In this document: positions 40,459-48,441 of the stretch, one piece after another | Layout of the letters: the number at the start of each line of letters is the position of its first letter | Position numbering within the stretch: position 1 is the first letter of the stretch | Source: Myxococcales bacterium | GTDB taxonomy: Bacteria > Myxococcota_A > Polyangia > Nannocystales > Nannocystaceae | DNA: 64,000 bases | Assembly (NCBI GenBank): GCA_020633295.1 | Contig: JACKDW010000003.1 | Location: forward strand, 1 to 64,000 | Reading direction: 5' to 3' | Notes under the pieces: generated by a model | The model's input: the letters and a program-made list of their open reading frames with translations, nothing else | Told to the model about the DNA's origin: nothing | The model's database searches: none | Program-made: the position numbers and the translations under genes

Positions 40459-42071
40459 GGGCGCGCCTCCGCGTCGAGCGGCGCGCGCGGCCGATCGGGC
40501 GCGAGCAGGGAGCCGAGGATCATGGCCGCGAACGCGAGCGCCAGCGTGCCCAGGCCGATGAGCCACGACGGCGCGTTGAGGCCGAGCAGGCGCTGCACCG
40601 GGCCGAGCCCCGCGACGGCGCTGAAGCCCGCGAGCAGCGCCAGCACGGCGCCGGTCGAGCTCGCGCGGCGCCAGTACAGGCCCGCGCTGAGGACCGCGAT
40701 CGCGCCGGTGAAGTAGACCGCGCCGGTGATGCCGATGTAGTCCCAGACGTCCTGGCTCGGGCTGTAGAACACGCCCCACAGCAGCACCCAGAGGCCGATG
40801 AGGACGATGAAGACGCGCGTCAGCTTGATCTGCGCGCGCTCGTCGAGGGGGCGCCCGCGCGCGCGCAGCAGCGGGTCGACGACGTCGCGCGTGAGCACCG
40901 AGGCCCAGCACAGCAGGTACGAGTCGTGGGTCGACATGAAGGCCGCGAGCATCGCCGCCGTCACGACGCCGAGCAGCCCGACGGGCAGGAGGTTGGCGAG
41001 CAGGATCGGGAAGGCCTCGAGGTTCTCGCGCAGCGGGCCGCCGGGGGTCAGCGCGAAGTGGGTGGCGAGCGCGCCCGGCTCGGCCGGCGCGGGGCCGCCG
41101 GGACCCTGGGCGTAGAGCACGACGCCGGGCGCCTCGGTCAGGAACACGAACGCGCACACGCCCATGAAGCAGGGGATCAGGAACCGGATCATGAACGAGA
41201 GCGAGGCCAGCGCGTACTGCCGCTTGACGACGGCGACGCTCTTCGACGCGAGCGCGCGCGTGACCGCGGTCGGCCAGATCGCCGCGCTGACGAGGCCGAG
41301 CACCGCCATCCAGGCGATGTAGCCTGGGCCGAAGCCGGCGTCCGCGATCCGCGGGTCGAAGCCGGCGAGCCCGCGACGCTCGGCGACGACGGCGACGAGG
41401 TGGTCGGCGCCGAGCGCCCTCGCGGAGAGCACGACCATGAGCACCAGGCCGATCGAGAGCACGACGAACTGCGCGTAGTCGGTCAGCACCACCGAGACCA
41501 TGCCGCCGAGCACCGTGTAGATCAGCACCAGCGTGAGCAGCCCGAGCATGATCAGCGGGAGCGTGGCGCCGTGGGGGTCGAGGCCGGTGACGCCGACGAC
41601 GAACTGCGAGCCGACGCGCAGGAACAGGCCCATGTTGAGGATGCCGCCGAGCGCGAGCAGGACGCCGCCGAGGATCCGGGTGCGCCGGCCGAAGCGGCGC
41701 TCGTAGTACTCGGGGATCGTCATCACGCCGGCCTCGCGCAGCGGCGCGACGATGAAGCCGGTGAGGCCGACGACGAGCGTCACGAGGCCCGCGATCACGC
41801 CGATGTGCAGGGCCGCGAAGCCGCCGGTGAAGCCCTTCTGCGCCTGGTACATCACCGTGATCAGGCCCAGCTCGGAGCCGGTCATGGTCGCGATCGCGAG
41901 CGCGGTCCCGAGGGTGCGACCGGCGACGAGGTAGCCGCCGATCCCCGAGACGACGCGGTTGGCGAGCAGCCCGAGCGCGACCGAGCCGAGCAGGTAGACG
42001 ATGACGATGACGGCGTCGACGCTCGAGAACGCGGGCGTGATCAGGGCGAGGGTCGCGGCGAGGAGCGGCAT
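40455..42071 (-). CDS. Sodium:solute symporter (SSS family)
   Basis: 538-residue inner-membrane transporter with about 13-14 helices. SSS signatures: GGYLVAGRTLGTALAIATMTGSELG near residues 45-70, the loop GVMTIPEYYERRFG, and the late region GVVTAAMLAAFMSTHDSYLLCWASVLTRDV. The family couples sodium to uptake of sugars, amino acids, carboxylates or other solutes; sequence features alone do not fix the substrate. ATG 42071 is the natural start. The small membrane gene overlaps its stop by four bases. Confidence 0.9.
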   Translation of the reverse strand: MPLLAATLALITPAFSSVDAVIVIVYLLGSVALGLLANRVVSGIGGYLVAGRTLGTALAIATMTGSELGLITVMYQAQKGFTGGFAALHIGVIAGLVTLVVGLTGFIVAPLREAGVMTIPEYYERRFGRRTRILGGVLLALGGILNMGLFLRVGSQFVVGVTGLDPHGATLPLIMLGLLTLVLIYTVLGGMVSVVLTDYAQFVVLSIGLVLMVVLSARALGADHLVAVVAERRGLAGFDPRIADAGFGPGYIAWMAVLGLVSAAIWPTAVTRALASKSVAVVKRQYALASLSFMIRFLIPCFMGVCAFVFLTEAPGVVLYAQGPGGPAPAEPGALATHFALTPGGPLRENLEAFPILLANLLPVGLLGVVTAAMLAAFMSTHDSYLLCWASVLTRDVVDPLLRARGRPLDERAQIKLTRVFIVLIGLWVLLWGVFYSPSQDVWDYIGITGAVYFTGAIAVLSAGLYWRRASSTGAVLALLAGFSAVAGLGPVQRLLGLNAPSWLIGLGTLALAFAAMILGSLLAPDRPRAPLDAEARP

Positions 42072-42131
42072 CCGTGCGGCGCCACGGTAGCAGCCCGGAG
42101 GGCGCGGGCGCGAGTCATCGAGCGCGGGCGG

Positions 42132-43235
42132 TCACGGGCGCCGCGCGGGCAAGCGCAGCTCGATCCCGAGGGTCGCGCGGACGCCGGTCGGGCGCGCCTC
42201 GTAGAACGTCCCGAGGCCGCCGACGACGAAGCGCGGGCTCCGGAGCACGCCGGCGCCCTCGATCGTCGCCGCGAGCGCGACGAGCTCGTGCACAGGCCAG
42301 CGCAGGTCGACGACGACGCCGAGCGCCGCCCAGAGGTCGCGCTGCAGCGCGCTGTTCTCGAGGGGCTGCGCCTCGGCCGACATGACCCCCAGCTCGAGCA
42401 TGCCCAGGAGCCCGAGCTCGAGCGGCCCCGCGCGCCACGATGGACCCGCGCGCAGCGCTCCCGTCCACAGGCTGACGGTGCCCACCACCTGCGGCTGCGT
42501 CGGGTGCTCGTGGTGGTTGCGCGCGAGCAGCAGCCCGCGGAGCTCGACGCGGTATGGTCGCCCGAACACGGCGAGCCCGAGCCCGCCGCCGAGGTCGCGC
42601 GTCGGCAGCCCGCCGAAGCCCGCGCTGCCGAACAGCGTCAGCCCGCCGCGCGCGCGCGTCGCCCTGGGAGGAGGTCTCGTCGACGTCGCGCCGGAGGTCG
42701 CCGGGACGTCGCGCTCGAGGGGATCCTCGAGCGGCGCGCGGTCTGGGGGCGGGGAGGCGGTGGTGGTGGTCGTGGTGGTGGTCGTGGTGGTGGTCGTCGT
42801 GACCGGCGGCGGCGGGATCACCTCGGCGGCCGCGCGCGAGGAGGTCGTCTCCGGGAGCGCGCGCGCGACCGAGAGCGGGCTGAGGTTGACCGCGATCGTC
42901 AGCACCGCGGCGCGGGCGAGCGTGCGGCAGTCGTCGTGCTCGAGCCGCCGACGCAGGGTCTCGCCGGCGCGCGTCAGCTCGAGCTCGAGCGCGAAGGAGC
43001 GCGCCGGCGTCTCCGAGATCCGCGCGCGCGCGCGCGTGCCGTCGGGCTGCGCGCGCCAGTCGACGAGGCGATCGAGCTCCGCGTCGAGCTCGCCGGGCGG
43101 CGGGCACTCGGGCGCCAGCGTCCACGCGGTCACGCGCGCGGAGCTGGGCGCGAGCGCCTCCGGCACCTCGGCGAGCTCGGCGGGCTCGCCGAGCGCGAGG
43201 CCGACGGCGAGCAGCGGGGCGAGTGACGGGATCAT
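42132..43235 (-). CDS. Exported protein with poly-Thr linker, likely outer-membrane
   Basis: 367 residues; leader MIPSLAPLLAVGLALG. The N-terminal domain (about 20-130) has PECPPPGELDAELDRLV and a DDCRTLARAAVLTIAVNL segment. A run of about 14 threonines and a Pro/Arg linker follow. The last 170 residues alternate Gly and aromatic positions (LFGSAGFGGLPTRDLGGGLG) like a small beta-barrel. It ends the sigma-factor operon. Proteins of this layout recur next to ECF-type sigma genes in myxobacteria; role unknown, perhaps envelope sensing. Confidence 0.78.
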   Translation of the reverse strand: MIPSLAPLLAVGLALGEPAELAEVPEALAPSSARVTAWTLAPECPPPGELDAELDRLVDWRAQPDGTRARARISETPARSFALELELTRAGETLRRRLEHDDCRTLARAAVLTIAVNLSPLSVARALPETTSSRAAAEVIPPPPVTTTTTTTTTTTTTTASPPPDRAPLEDPLERDVPATSGATSTRPPPRATRARGGLTLFGSAGFGGLPTRDLGGGLGLAVFGRPYRVELRGLLLARNHHEHPTQPQVVGTVSLWTGALRAGPSWRAGPLELGLLGMLELGVMSAEAQPLENSALQRDLWAALGVVVDLRWPVHELVALAATIEGAGVLRSPRFVVGGLGTFYEARPTGVRATLGIELRLPARRP

Positions 43236-43282
43236 CCTCGTGCGATCCTTCGTTGATCATCGACGCGCGGCCATCGGCCGCG

Positions 43283-44062
43283 TCACCCCGCGCCGCGCGT
43301 CGGCCCCGGGTCGTCGACGCAGCGCCGCAGCGCGCGGGCGATCCACGGCGCGAGCGCGTCGTCCTGCGCTCGGGGCTCGAGCGCGCGTTGAGCTCGCGCG
43401 CGCGCGGCGAGCCCGGGTTCGGCGTGGCACAGAGAGATGGCGCGAAGGACATCTCGCTCGCGTCGCATCACGCCGTCGGGGTGCGCTCGGTCGAGCGCGT
43501 CGAGCCGCGCGAGCGCCTCGCGGTAGCGGGCGCCCTGGACATCGAGCTGGGCGTCGCGCAGCGTAGCGAGCTCGGCGGCGAGCAGGTCGACGCGCGCGGG
43601 CGCCGGGCTCGCGCGTCGTGGCGCCCCCCGTGGCCGCGGGCTCGGGCGCGTGGACGCGACGACGGCGGTCTCGGGCGACCCCGTAGCGACGGTCGCAGGC
43701 TCAGGCGCGTCGCTCGGGGCCACGCTCGGTCGCGGCCGCGCGCGCGGGCCCGCGGCCACGGGGGGCTGGCCGCGATCTTCGTGGCGATCTTCGTGGCGAT
43801 CTTCGTGGCGATCTTCGTGGCGATCTTCGTGGCGATCTTCGTGGACCGCGTCGCGCGAGACGCGGGCGTCGGCGAGGAGCAGGCCGCCGCCGCCGAGCGC
43901 GACGACGGTGGTGGCGAACGCGATCACGTTGCGAGCCGCCTGTCCCTGAAGCCACACGATCAGTCCCCCCTTGACGCGCGCGGCGGTCGTCGCGGCGGTC
44001 GTCGCGGCGGTCGCTCGCGTCGGCGCGAGCGCGCCGAAGAAGGGGACGAGCGCGACCCACAC
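43283..44062 (-). CDS. Membrane protein co-encoded with ECF sigma factor
   Basis: About 259 residues from GTG 44062. One membrane helix (NVIAFATTVVALGGGGLLLA), six HEDR repeats just outside it, a Pro/Ala-rich spacer, and a helical C-terminal domain (RVDLLAAELATLRDAQLDVQGA to ALRRCVDD) with tetratrico-like character. The start overlaps the sigma gene by about 100 bases in another frame, so the true start or a missing base in the overlap is uncertain. By position it is a candidate anti-sigma or signal-relay protein, but no known anti-sigma motif is seen. Confidence 0.7.
   Translation of the reverse strand: MWVALVPFFGALAPTRATAATTAATTAARVKGGLIVWLQGQAARNVIAFATTVVALGGGGLLLADARVSRDAVHEDRHEDRHEDRHEDRHEDRHEDRGQPPVAAGPRARPRPSVAPSDAPEPATVATGSPETAVVASTRPSPRPRGAPRRASPAPARVDLLAAELATLRDAQLDVQGARYREALARLDALDRAHPDGVMRRERDVLRAISLCHAEPGLAARARAQRALEPRAQDDALAPWIARALRRCVDDPGPTRGAG
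43772..43843 (-). repeat. 12-bp tandem repeat encoding HEDR, six units
   Basis: Six exact copies of GCGATCTTCGTG on the plus strand, read as (His-Glu-Asp-Arg)6 on the coding strand, just outside the membrane helix. A multiple of three, so copy number can change without frameshift. Confidence 0.96.
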
Positions 44063-44640
44063 GCGTCGTCGGCTCGCGTCCAGCGACGCGCGATCCACGG
44101 CTCCGCGCGGCGCACCGGCTCGCCGCGGTCGCCCGGGAACGCCTGCGCGAACGCCCCGCGCGCGGCTCGCAGGCGCGAGTAGGCGGTGTTGGGGTTGATC
44201 CCGAGCGCGCGCCCGAGCTCGCGTCGGTTGAGCCCCTCGAGCTCGCCGAGCACGAACACCTCCCGTCGCTCCTCGTCGAGGGAGTCGAGGAAGGCGCGCA
44301 GCGCCGCCTCGGCCTCCCGCGCCGCGAGCTCGCGTTCGGGGTCGCGGCGCGGACGTGGCTCCGAGGCCAGCGCGGCGGTCTTGCGCAGTCGACGGGCGCG
44401 CGAGCGTCGGTAGCGGAACGCGACCCGTCGCGAGATGCCGAGCAGCCACGCGCGCGTGCTCCCGCGCCGAGGGTCGAAGTCGCCGCGCCGGCGATAGGCG
44501 GTGATGAACACGTCCTGCACCACGTCGTCGAGCTCGGCGGCGTCGATCCCCAGGCGGGCGACGCTGCGCCGCACGACCTCGAAGTGGCGCCGGTAGAGCG
44601 ACGCGAAGCTGGCGGGCGGGCTGACGGGCATGTCGACCAT
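43960..44640 (-). CDS. ECF-type sigma-70 factor
   Basis: 226-residue sigma factor. Region 2: SLYRRHFEVVRRSVARLGI, ELDDVVQDVFITAYRRRGDF, TRAWLLGISRRVAFRYRR. Region 4: RREVFVLGELEGLNRREL and ALGINPNTAYSRLRAARGAF. The final 60 residues (Arg/Pro/Ser-rich) are unlike the family and overlap the next gene, so the native protein may end earlier or a base may be missing. ATG 44640 is chosen over TTG 44646. It likely directs RNA polymerase to its own operon, including the two envelope genes downstream. Confidence 0.88.
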   Translation of the reverse strand: MVDMPVSPPASFASLYRRHFEVVRRSVARLGIDAAELDDVVQDVFITAYRRRGDFDPRRGSTRAWLLGISRRVAFRYRRSRARRLRKTAALASEPRPRRDPERELAAREAEAALRAFLDSLDEERREVFVLGELEGLNRRELGRALGINPNTAYSRLRAARGAFAQAFPGDRGEPVRRAEPWIARRWTRADDACGSRSSPSSARSRRRERPPRRPPRRPPRASRGD

Positions 44641-44646
44641 GGGCAA

Positions 44647-45151
44647 ACGCGAGCGTCGGCGGCGAGCCGATTGTCCCCTACGCCTGCTTCTCCGGCAGCG
44701 ACCGATCTGATCACGCGACCGCGCATTTTCTCGAGCGCGGGCGAAGGGCGTATCAACGCTTGTAAACGATGTTCTCAGGCCGGTCGCGCGCGACGGTAAG
44801 TCTCGCGCCGCGCGCCCGCTCGATCAAACGGTTCCGCGCGTCGCGCGTCGACGGCCTGGACCAGGGGCGTGGGGAGGGGAGCGCGGGAGGCGGAGCGCGG
44901 GCGGCGACGCGAGGCGCGAGGCGCGGACGAGCGCGAGCGGGCGGAGCACCACGCCTGGCTGGATCGACGCGACGCAGCGCGAGCGCGGCGCCTCGCCGAC
45001 GCGCGGGGGCGCGCGCCCGATCGTTGAACTGACATGTCCCGATGGACACGAAGATCACGCCCGGCCTCCGCGGGCGCGCGGCGTGTCACGCGTCGCGGCG
45101 CGAGCCAACGCGAGCTCGCGGCGCGCGTGAGAGTTTCGTACTCTCTGGTCC
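44647..45151. other. Divergent intergenic region
   Basis: 505 bases between the sigma operon and the CNPP-repeat lipoprotein. An AT-richer patch near 44750-44775 could hold the sigma promoter. The dispersed inverted repeat lies at 45034. No gene seen. Confidence 0.5.
45034..45049. repeat. 16-bp inverted repeat, copy 6
   Basis: ATGTCC-CGAT-GGACAC (TGTCC/GGACA arms), 103 bases before the start of the CNPP-repeat lipoprotein. Confidence 0.72.
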
Positions 45152-45925
45152 ATGGGTCGACGTCGCGCGTTGGCAGCCCCCTTCGTCCTCACGGTCGCCG
45201 CGAGCGTCGCCTGCACGCCCGCGAAGCAGCCAGAGACGCAGACGCCCGTCGACGCGCGCGGCGGCGCGGCGGACCCGGACGCGGGGCCCCCGGCCGGCAA
45301 CATCCTCATGAACCCGGACGGGACCTGCTCCGAGATCATCGACGTCACCTGTCCCGAGGGCACCATGTGTAACCCGCCGCTGCCGCGCGCGGTGCCGTGT
45401 CCACCCGAGCTCGCGCTCGCGGGCGGCGGGGACGCGCTCCCGCCCGCGCCGACCGGCGCGAAGGGCTCGCTCGAGCGCGGCGAGGACGGGACGTGCACGT
45501 TCTACTTCGACGACGACTGCGCGCCGGGTGATCAGTGCAACCCGCCGCCGCCGATGCGTGTGCGCTGTCCTTCCGAGCAGCCGTCGGGCGCGTCGTCGGG
45601 GGCGCAGGCCGGCGCGACGACCAGCGCGACGCCCAGCGTGCCGACGCGCGTGGGCTTCTTCTGGCACAACAAGGACCGAACCTGCTCGTTCTCGCCGCGG
45701 ATGACCGACTGCCCCGAAGGCGCGGTCTGCAACCCGCCGTCGCCCATGCTGCTCGACTGCCCTCGCGGCGCGCCTGAGCGCGCGGATGTCCAGATCACGC
45801 GGGAGCAAGACGGCTTCTGCTGGCTCACGGACATGACGTCCTGCCCGCCGCAGGCCGCGTGCAAGCCCCCGCCGCGGTCGCGCCTCGAGTGCCCGCCCTG
45901 GATGCCCGTCAAGGCAGACGAGTAG
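45152..45925 (+). CDS. Lipoprotein with four DGTC/CNPP repeats
   Basis: 257-residue predicted lipoprotein (leader APFVLTVAASVAC). Four copies of a cysteine repeat are separated by Ala/Gly/Pro spacers: DGTCSEIIDVTCPEGTMCNP, DGTCTFYFDDDCAPGDQCNP, DRTCSFSPRMTDCPEGAVCN and DGFCWLTDMTSCPPQAACKP. Each is followed by a PxPxxxxCP ending. So the unit is C-x(7-8)-C-x(5)-C-N-P-P-x-P-x(4)-C-P with four cysteines. I do not recognise the family. ATG 45152 is natural. Confidence 0.8.
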   Translation: MGRRRALAAPFVLTVAASVACTPAKQPETQTPVDARGGAADPDAGPPAGNILMNPDGTCSEIIDVTCPEGTMCNPPLPRAVPCPPELALAGGGDALPPAPTGAKGSLERGEDGTCTFYFDDDCAPGDQCNPPPPMRVRCPSEQPSGASSGAQAGATTSATPSVPTRVGFFWHNKDRTCSFSPRMTDCPEGAVCNPPSPMLLDCPRGAPERADVQITREQDGFCWLTDMTSCPPQAACKPPPRSRLECPPWMPVKADE

Positions 45926-45943
45926 GCCGAGGCGCTCCGAGAG

Positions 45944-46006
45944 GATCGATGATCGATGATCGATGATCGATGACCGATGATCGATGATCGCTGACCGATG
46001 ATCGTG
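45944..46006. repeat. Heptamer GATCGAT tandem repeat
   Basis: About nine units of GATCGAT or one-base variants (GACCGAT, GATCGCT) between the convergent lipoprotein and ferritin-like genes. Confidence 0.9.
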
Positions 46007-46018
46007 ACGCGCGGCGCG

Positions 46019-47032
46019 TCACGAGCGATCGGTGTATTCGAACTGCACCGGATCGCGTCGCTGGATGCGCTGCTCCGGCGACATCATGCTGCCCTCGTGG
46101 ATCGCCGCCGCGAGGCCGCGGGCGCGCGCGAGCAGGGAGCCCCCGCCGGCGCGACGCGGGAACAGGGCCTCGATCAACCCCTCGGACACGCCGCCCACCC
46201 AGTCGACGCGGGCGCGCGCGCTGCCGGCGAGCTCGAGCTCCTTGAGGTTGGAGAGCATGCGGTCCTGGGCGTGATCGATGATGCGGAACTTGTCGATGCC
46301 CAGCGTTTCGAAGTGGCGCTCGAGCTCCTTGAGCTCGCCGAGCGCGGTGATCGTCAGCCAGGTCTGGGCGAGCTGCGCGCCCAGCCGCGAGCGTCGACCG
46401 CCGGTCGCGAAGGTCGTCGGCAGCAGCTGGTGGCCGAGGCCGACGTGACGCGCCTCGTCGCGCTCGTAGTAGGGCAGCAGCTCGCTGAGCACGGGCTCGA
46501 TCGCGCCGTCGCGCAGCGCCTTGAACAGCGAGAGCGCGATGCTCTCGATCGTCAGCTGCATGCCGAGCAGCTTGGTCGACACGTTGTCGGTCCTCAGGGT
46601 CAGCTCGATCAGGCGCCGGCCCCACGCGTCCGGCGCGATCGGGCGCTCGCCGAGCGCGAGCAGGTAGTCGTGCAGCACGTAGAAGTGGCGGGCCTCGTCA
46701 TGGCTCTGGCTGGTCGCGGCCAGGCGCGGCTCGAGCTCGTAGAGGCGATCGGCGAGCTCGGCCGAGACGCGCCAGGCGGCGTACTCGCCCCACATGATGA
46801 TGCTGAGCACGTAGGCCAGCGACGCGCGCCGCCGCTCGTCCTCGACGCGCGGCTCGCCGTGCTTCTCGATCAGCGCGCGCAGCACCTCGCGCCCGTCCCA
46901 GATGCGATCCTGGCCGCGGTGGTAGATGCTCTCCATCCGCCGCGCGCGGCGAGCCTCGAGCTCCGTGCGCCCGCGCGCGAACAGGTCATAAGGGATCGGG
47001 CGCGCGGCGGGGAGGTCGACGAGCAGCGGCAT
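46019..47032 (-). CDS. Ferritin-like diiron protein
   Basis: 337-residue all-helical protein with two diiron half-motifs: SHDEARHFYVLHDY (about residues 110-123) and YYERDEARHVGLGHQLL (about 190-206), plus Glu-containing helices MWGEYAAWRV and QLTIESIALSLF supplying the other ligands. This four-helix arrangement is shared by acyl-ACP desaturases, AurF-type N-oxygenases and related oxidases; a specific reaction cannot be named. It closes an operon with two acyl-CoA dehydrogenases, which suggests action on an acyl chain. ATG 47032. Confidence 0.78.
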   Translation of the reverse strand: MPLLVDLPAARPIPYDLFARGRTELEARRARRMESIYHRGQDRIWDGREVLRALIEKHGEPRVEDERRRASLAYVLSIIMWGEYAAWRVSAELADRLYELEPRLAATSQSHDEARHFYVLHDYLLALGERPIAPDAWGRRLIELTLRTDNVSTKLLGMQLTIESIALSLFKALRDGAIEPVLSELLPYYERDEARHVGLGHQLLPTTFATGGRRSRLGAQLAQTWLTITALGELKELERHFETLGIDKFRIIDHAQDRMLSNLKELELAGSARARVDWVGGVSEGLIEALFPRRAGGGSLLARARGLAAAIHEGSMMSPEQRIQRRDPVQFEYTDRS

Positions 47033-47117
47033 ACGATCTGCGTACCAGCAAGCGCGGGCGCTTGACCAGGTCCCCCCGCGTCAGGTGGTCGCGACTCGCA
47101 CCTCGAGAGGGCGCGGC

Positions 47118-48350
47118 TCAGCGCAGCTCGCGGGATGACTTATGGAGCAGGCTGCGCGCGATGATCAGCAGCTGGATCTGCTGGGTGCCCTCGAAGATGT
47201 CGAGGATCTTGGCGTCGCGCGCCCACTTCTCGAGCAGGCGCCGCTCGCTGTAGCCGAGGCTGCCGCACAGCTCGACGCAGCGCAGCGCGATCTCGGTGGC
47301 GGTGCGCCCGGCCTTCGCCTTCGCCATCGAGGCCTCGCGGGAGTTCGGGCGCCCGTTGTCGGCCATCCAGGCGGCCTTCAGCGTGAGCAGGCGGCTCGCC
47401 TCGAGCTCGGCCTCGAGCCGATACAGCTCGCCCTCGAGCGCGCTCGCGTCCCAGCGGCCGCGGGTGTAGTCGGCGCGCACGCCCTCGCGCGCGAGCAGCT
47501 CGCGGGCGAGCTCGAGCGCGGCGCGGCTGACCCCGAGGGCCATGGCCGCGACCACGGGCCGGGTGTTGTCGAAGGTCTGCATGACGCCGCCGAACCCCTT
47601 GCGGACGTCGATCTCCTCGCTGCCGAGGATGTTCTCGCGCGGGATCCGGCAGTCTTCGAACACGAGCGTCGCCGTGTCGGAGGCCCGGATCCCGAGCTTG
47701 TGCTCGAGCCGCGCGACGCGGAAGCCGGGCGTGCCCTGCTCGACGACGAAGGACTTGATCGCCGCGCGCCCGCGGTCGCGGTCGAGCGTCGCCCAGACGA
47801 CGATGAGGTCGGCCCGCTCGCCGCAGGTCACGAAGATCTTCTCGCCGTTGAGCACCCAGCTGTCGCCGTCGCGGCGCGCGGTCGTGCGGATCGCCGCCGA
47901 GTCAGAGCCGGCCTCGGGCTCGGTGATCGCCATCGCCGCCCACTTGCCCTTGAAGCGCGCGCGCTGCTCGGGCGTGGCGACGGCCGCGAGCGCGGCGTTG
48001 CCCAGGCCCTGCCCGGGGATCGTCAGCAGCAGCCCGAGGTCGCCCCAGCTCAGCGCCTCGACGTTGAGCACCGAGGCCATGTTGCGGCCGTTGCGGACCG
48101 CCGGCGCCTCCTCGTCCTGCGCCCCGTCCCGCGCCGCCTCGCCGGGCTTGCGCGCGATGCCGCCGGCGCCGACGCCCTGACCGCCGTCGTCCATGCCCGC
48201 GATCATCGCCCGCAGCATGTCGAGCTCGACGGGGTAGGAGTGCTCGGCGCGGTCGTACTTGCGCGAGATCGGGCGAAACAGCGACTCGCCGAGCTCGCGC
48301 GCCATCGTCGCGACGGCGCGCAGCTTCTTGGGCATGGTGAAGTTGAGCAT
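47118..48350 (-). CDS. Acyl-CoA dehydrogenase
   Basis: 410-residue flavoprotein of the acyl-CoA dehydrogenase superfamily, introducing a double bond next to the CoA thioester. FAD-binding ITEPEAGSD (residues about 170-178), WVLNGEKIFVTCGERAD, EHKLGIRASDTATLVFEDCRIP and the C-terminal ILDIFEGTQQIQLLIIAR are all visible. An insert rich in Gly/Ala/Glu sits at about 50-85. ATG 48350 is chosen; an in-frame extension to 48416 is possible. Middle gene of a three-gene operon. Confidence 0.9.
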   Translation of the reverse strand: MLNFTMPKKLRAVATMARELGESLFRPISRKYDRAEHSYPVELDMLRAMIAGMDDGGQGVGAGGIARKPGEAARDGAQDEEAPAVRNGRNMASVLNVEALSWGDLGLLLTIPGQGLGNAALAAVATPEQRARFKGKWAAMAITEPEAGSDSAAIRTTARRDGDSWVLNGEKIFVTCGERADLIVVWATLDRDRGRAAIKSFVVEQGTPGFRVARLEHKLGIRASDTATLVFEDCRIPRENILGSEEIDVRKGFGGVMQTFDNTRPVVAAMALGVSRAALELARELLAREGVRADYTRGRWDASALEGELYRLEAELEASRLLTLKAAWMADNGRPNSREASMAKAKAGRTATEIALRCVELCGSLGYSERRLLEKWARDAKILDIFEGTQQIQLLIIARSLLHKSSRELR

Positions 48351-48441
48351 GGTCGTGGTCTCGACTCTCGAGTTCGCCGATGTGCGAGGAGGTGCAAGAA
48401 GTACAAACGTGTGCAAAGAGACAGCTTCGTGGCCGCGGGGT

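Noticed and set aside
44753..45058. Small minus-strand frames upstream of the sigma operon
   Set aside because: Arg/Ala-rich, no start signal, no similarity; taken as non-coding.
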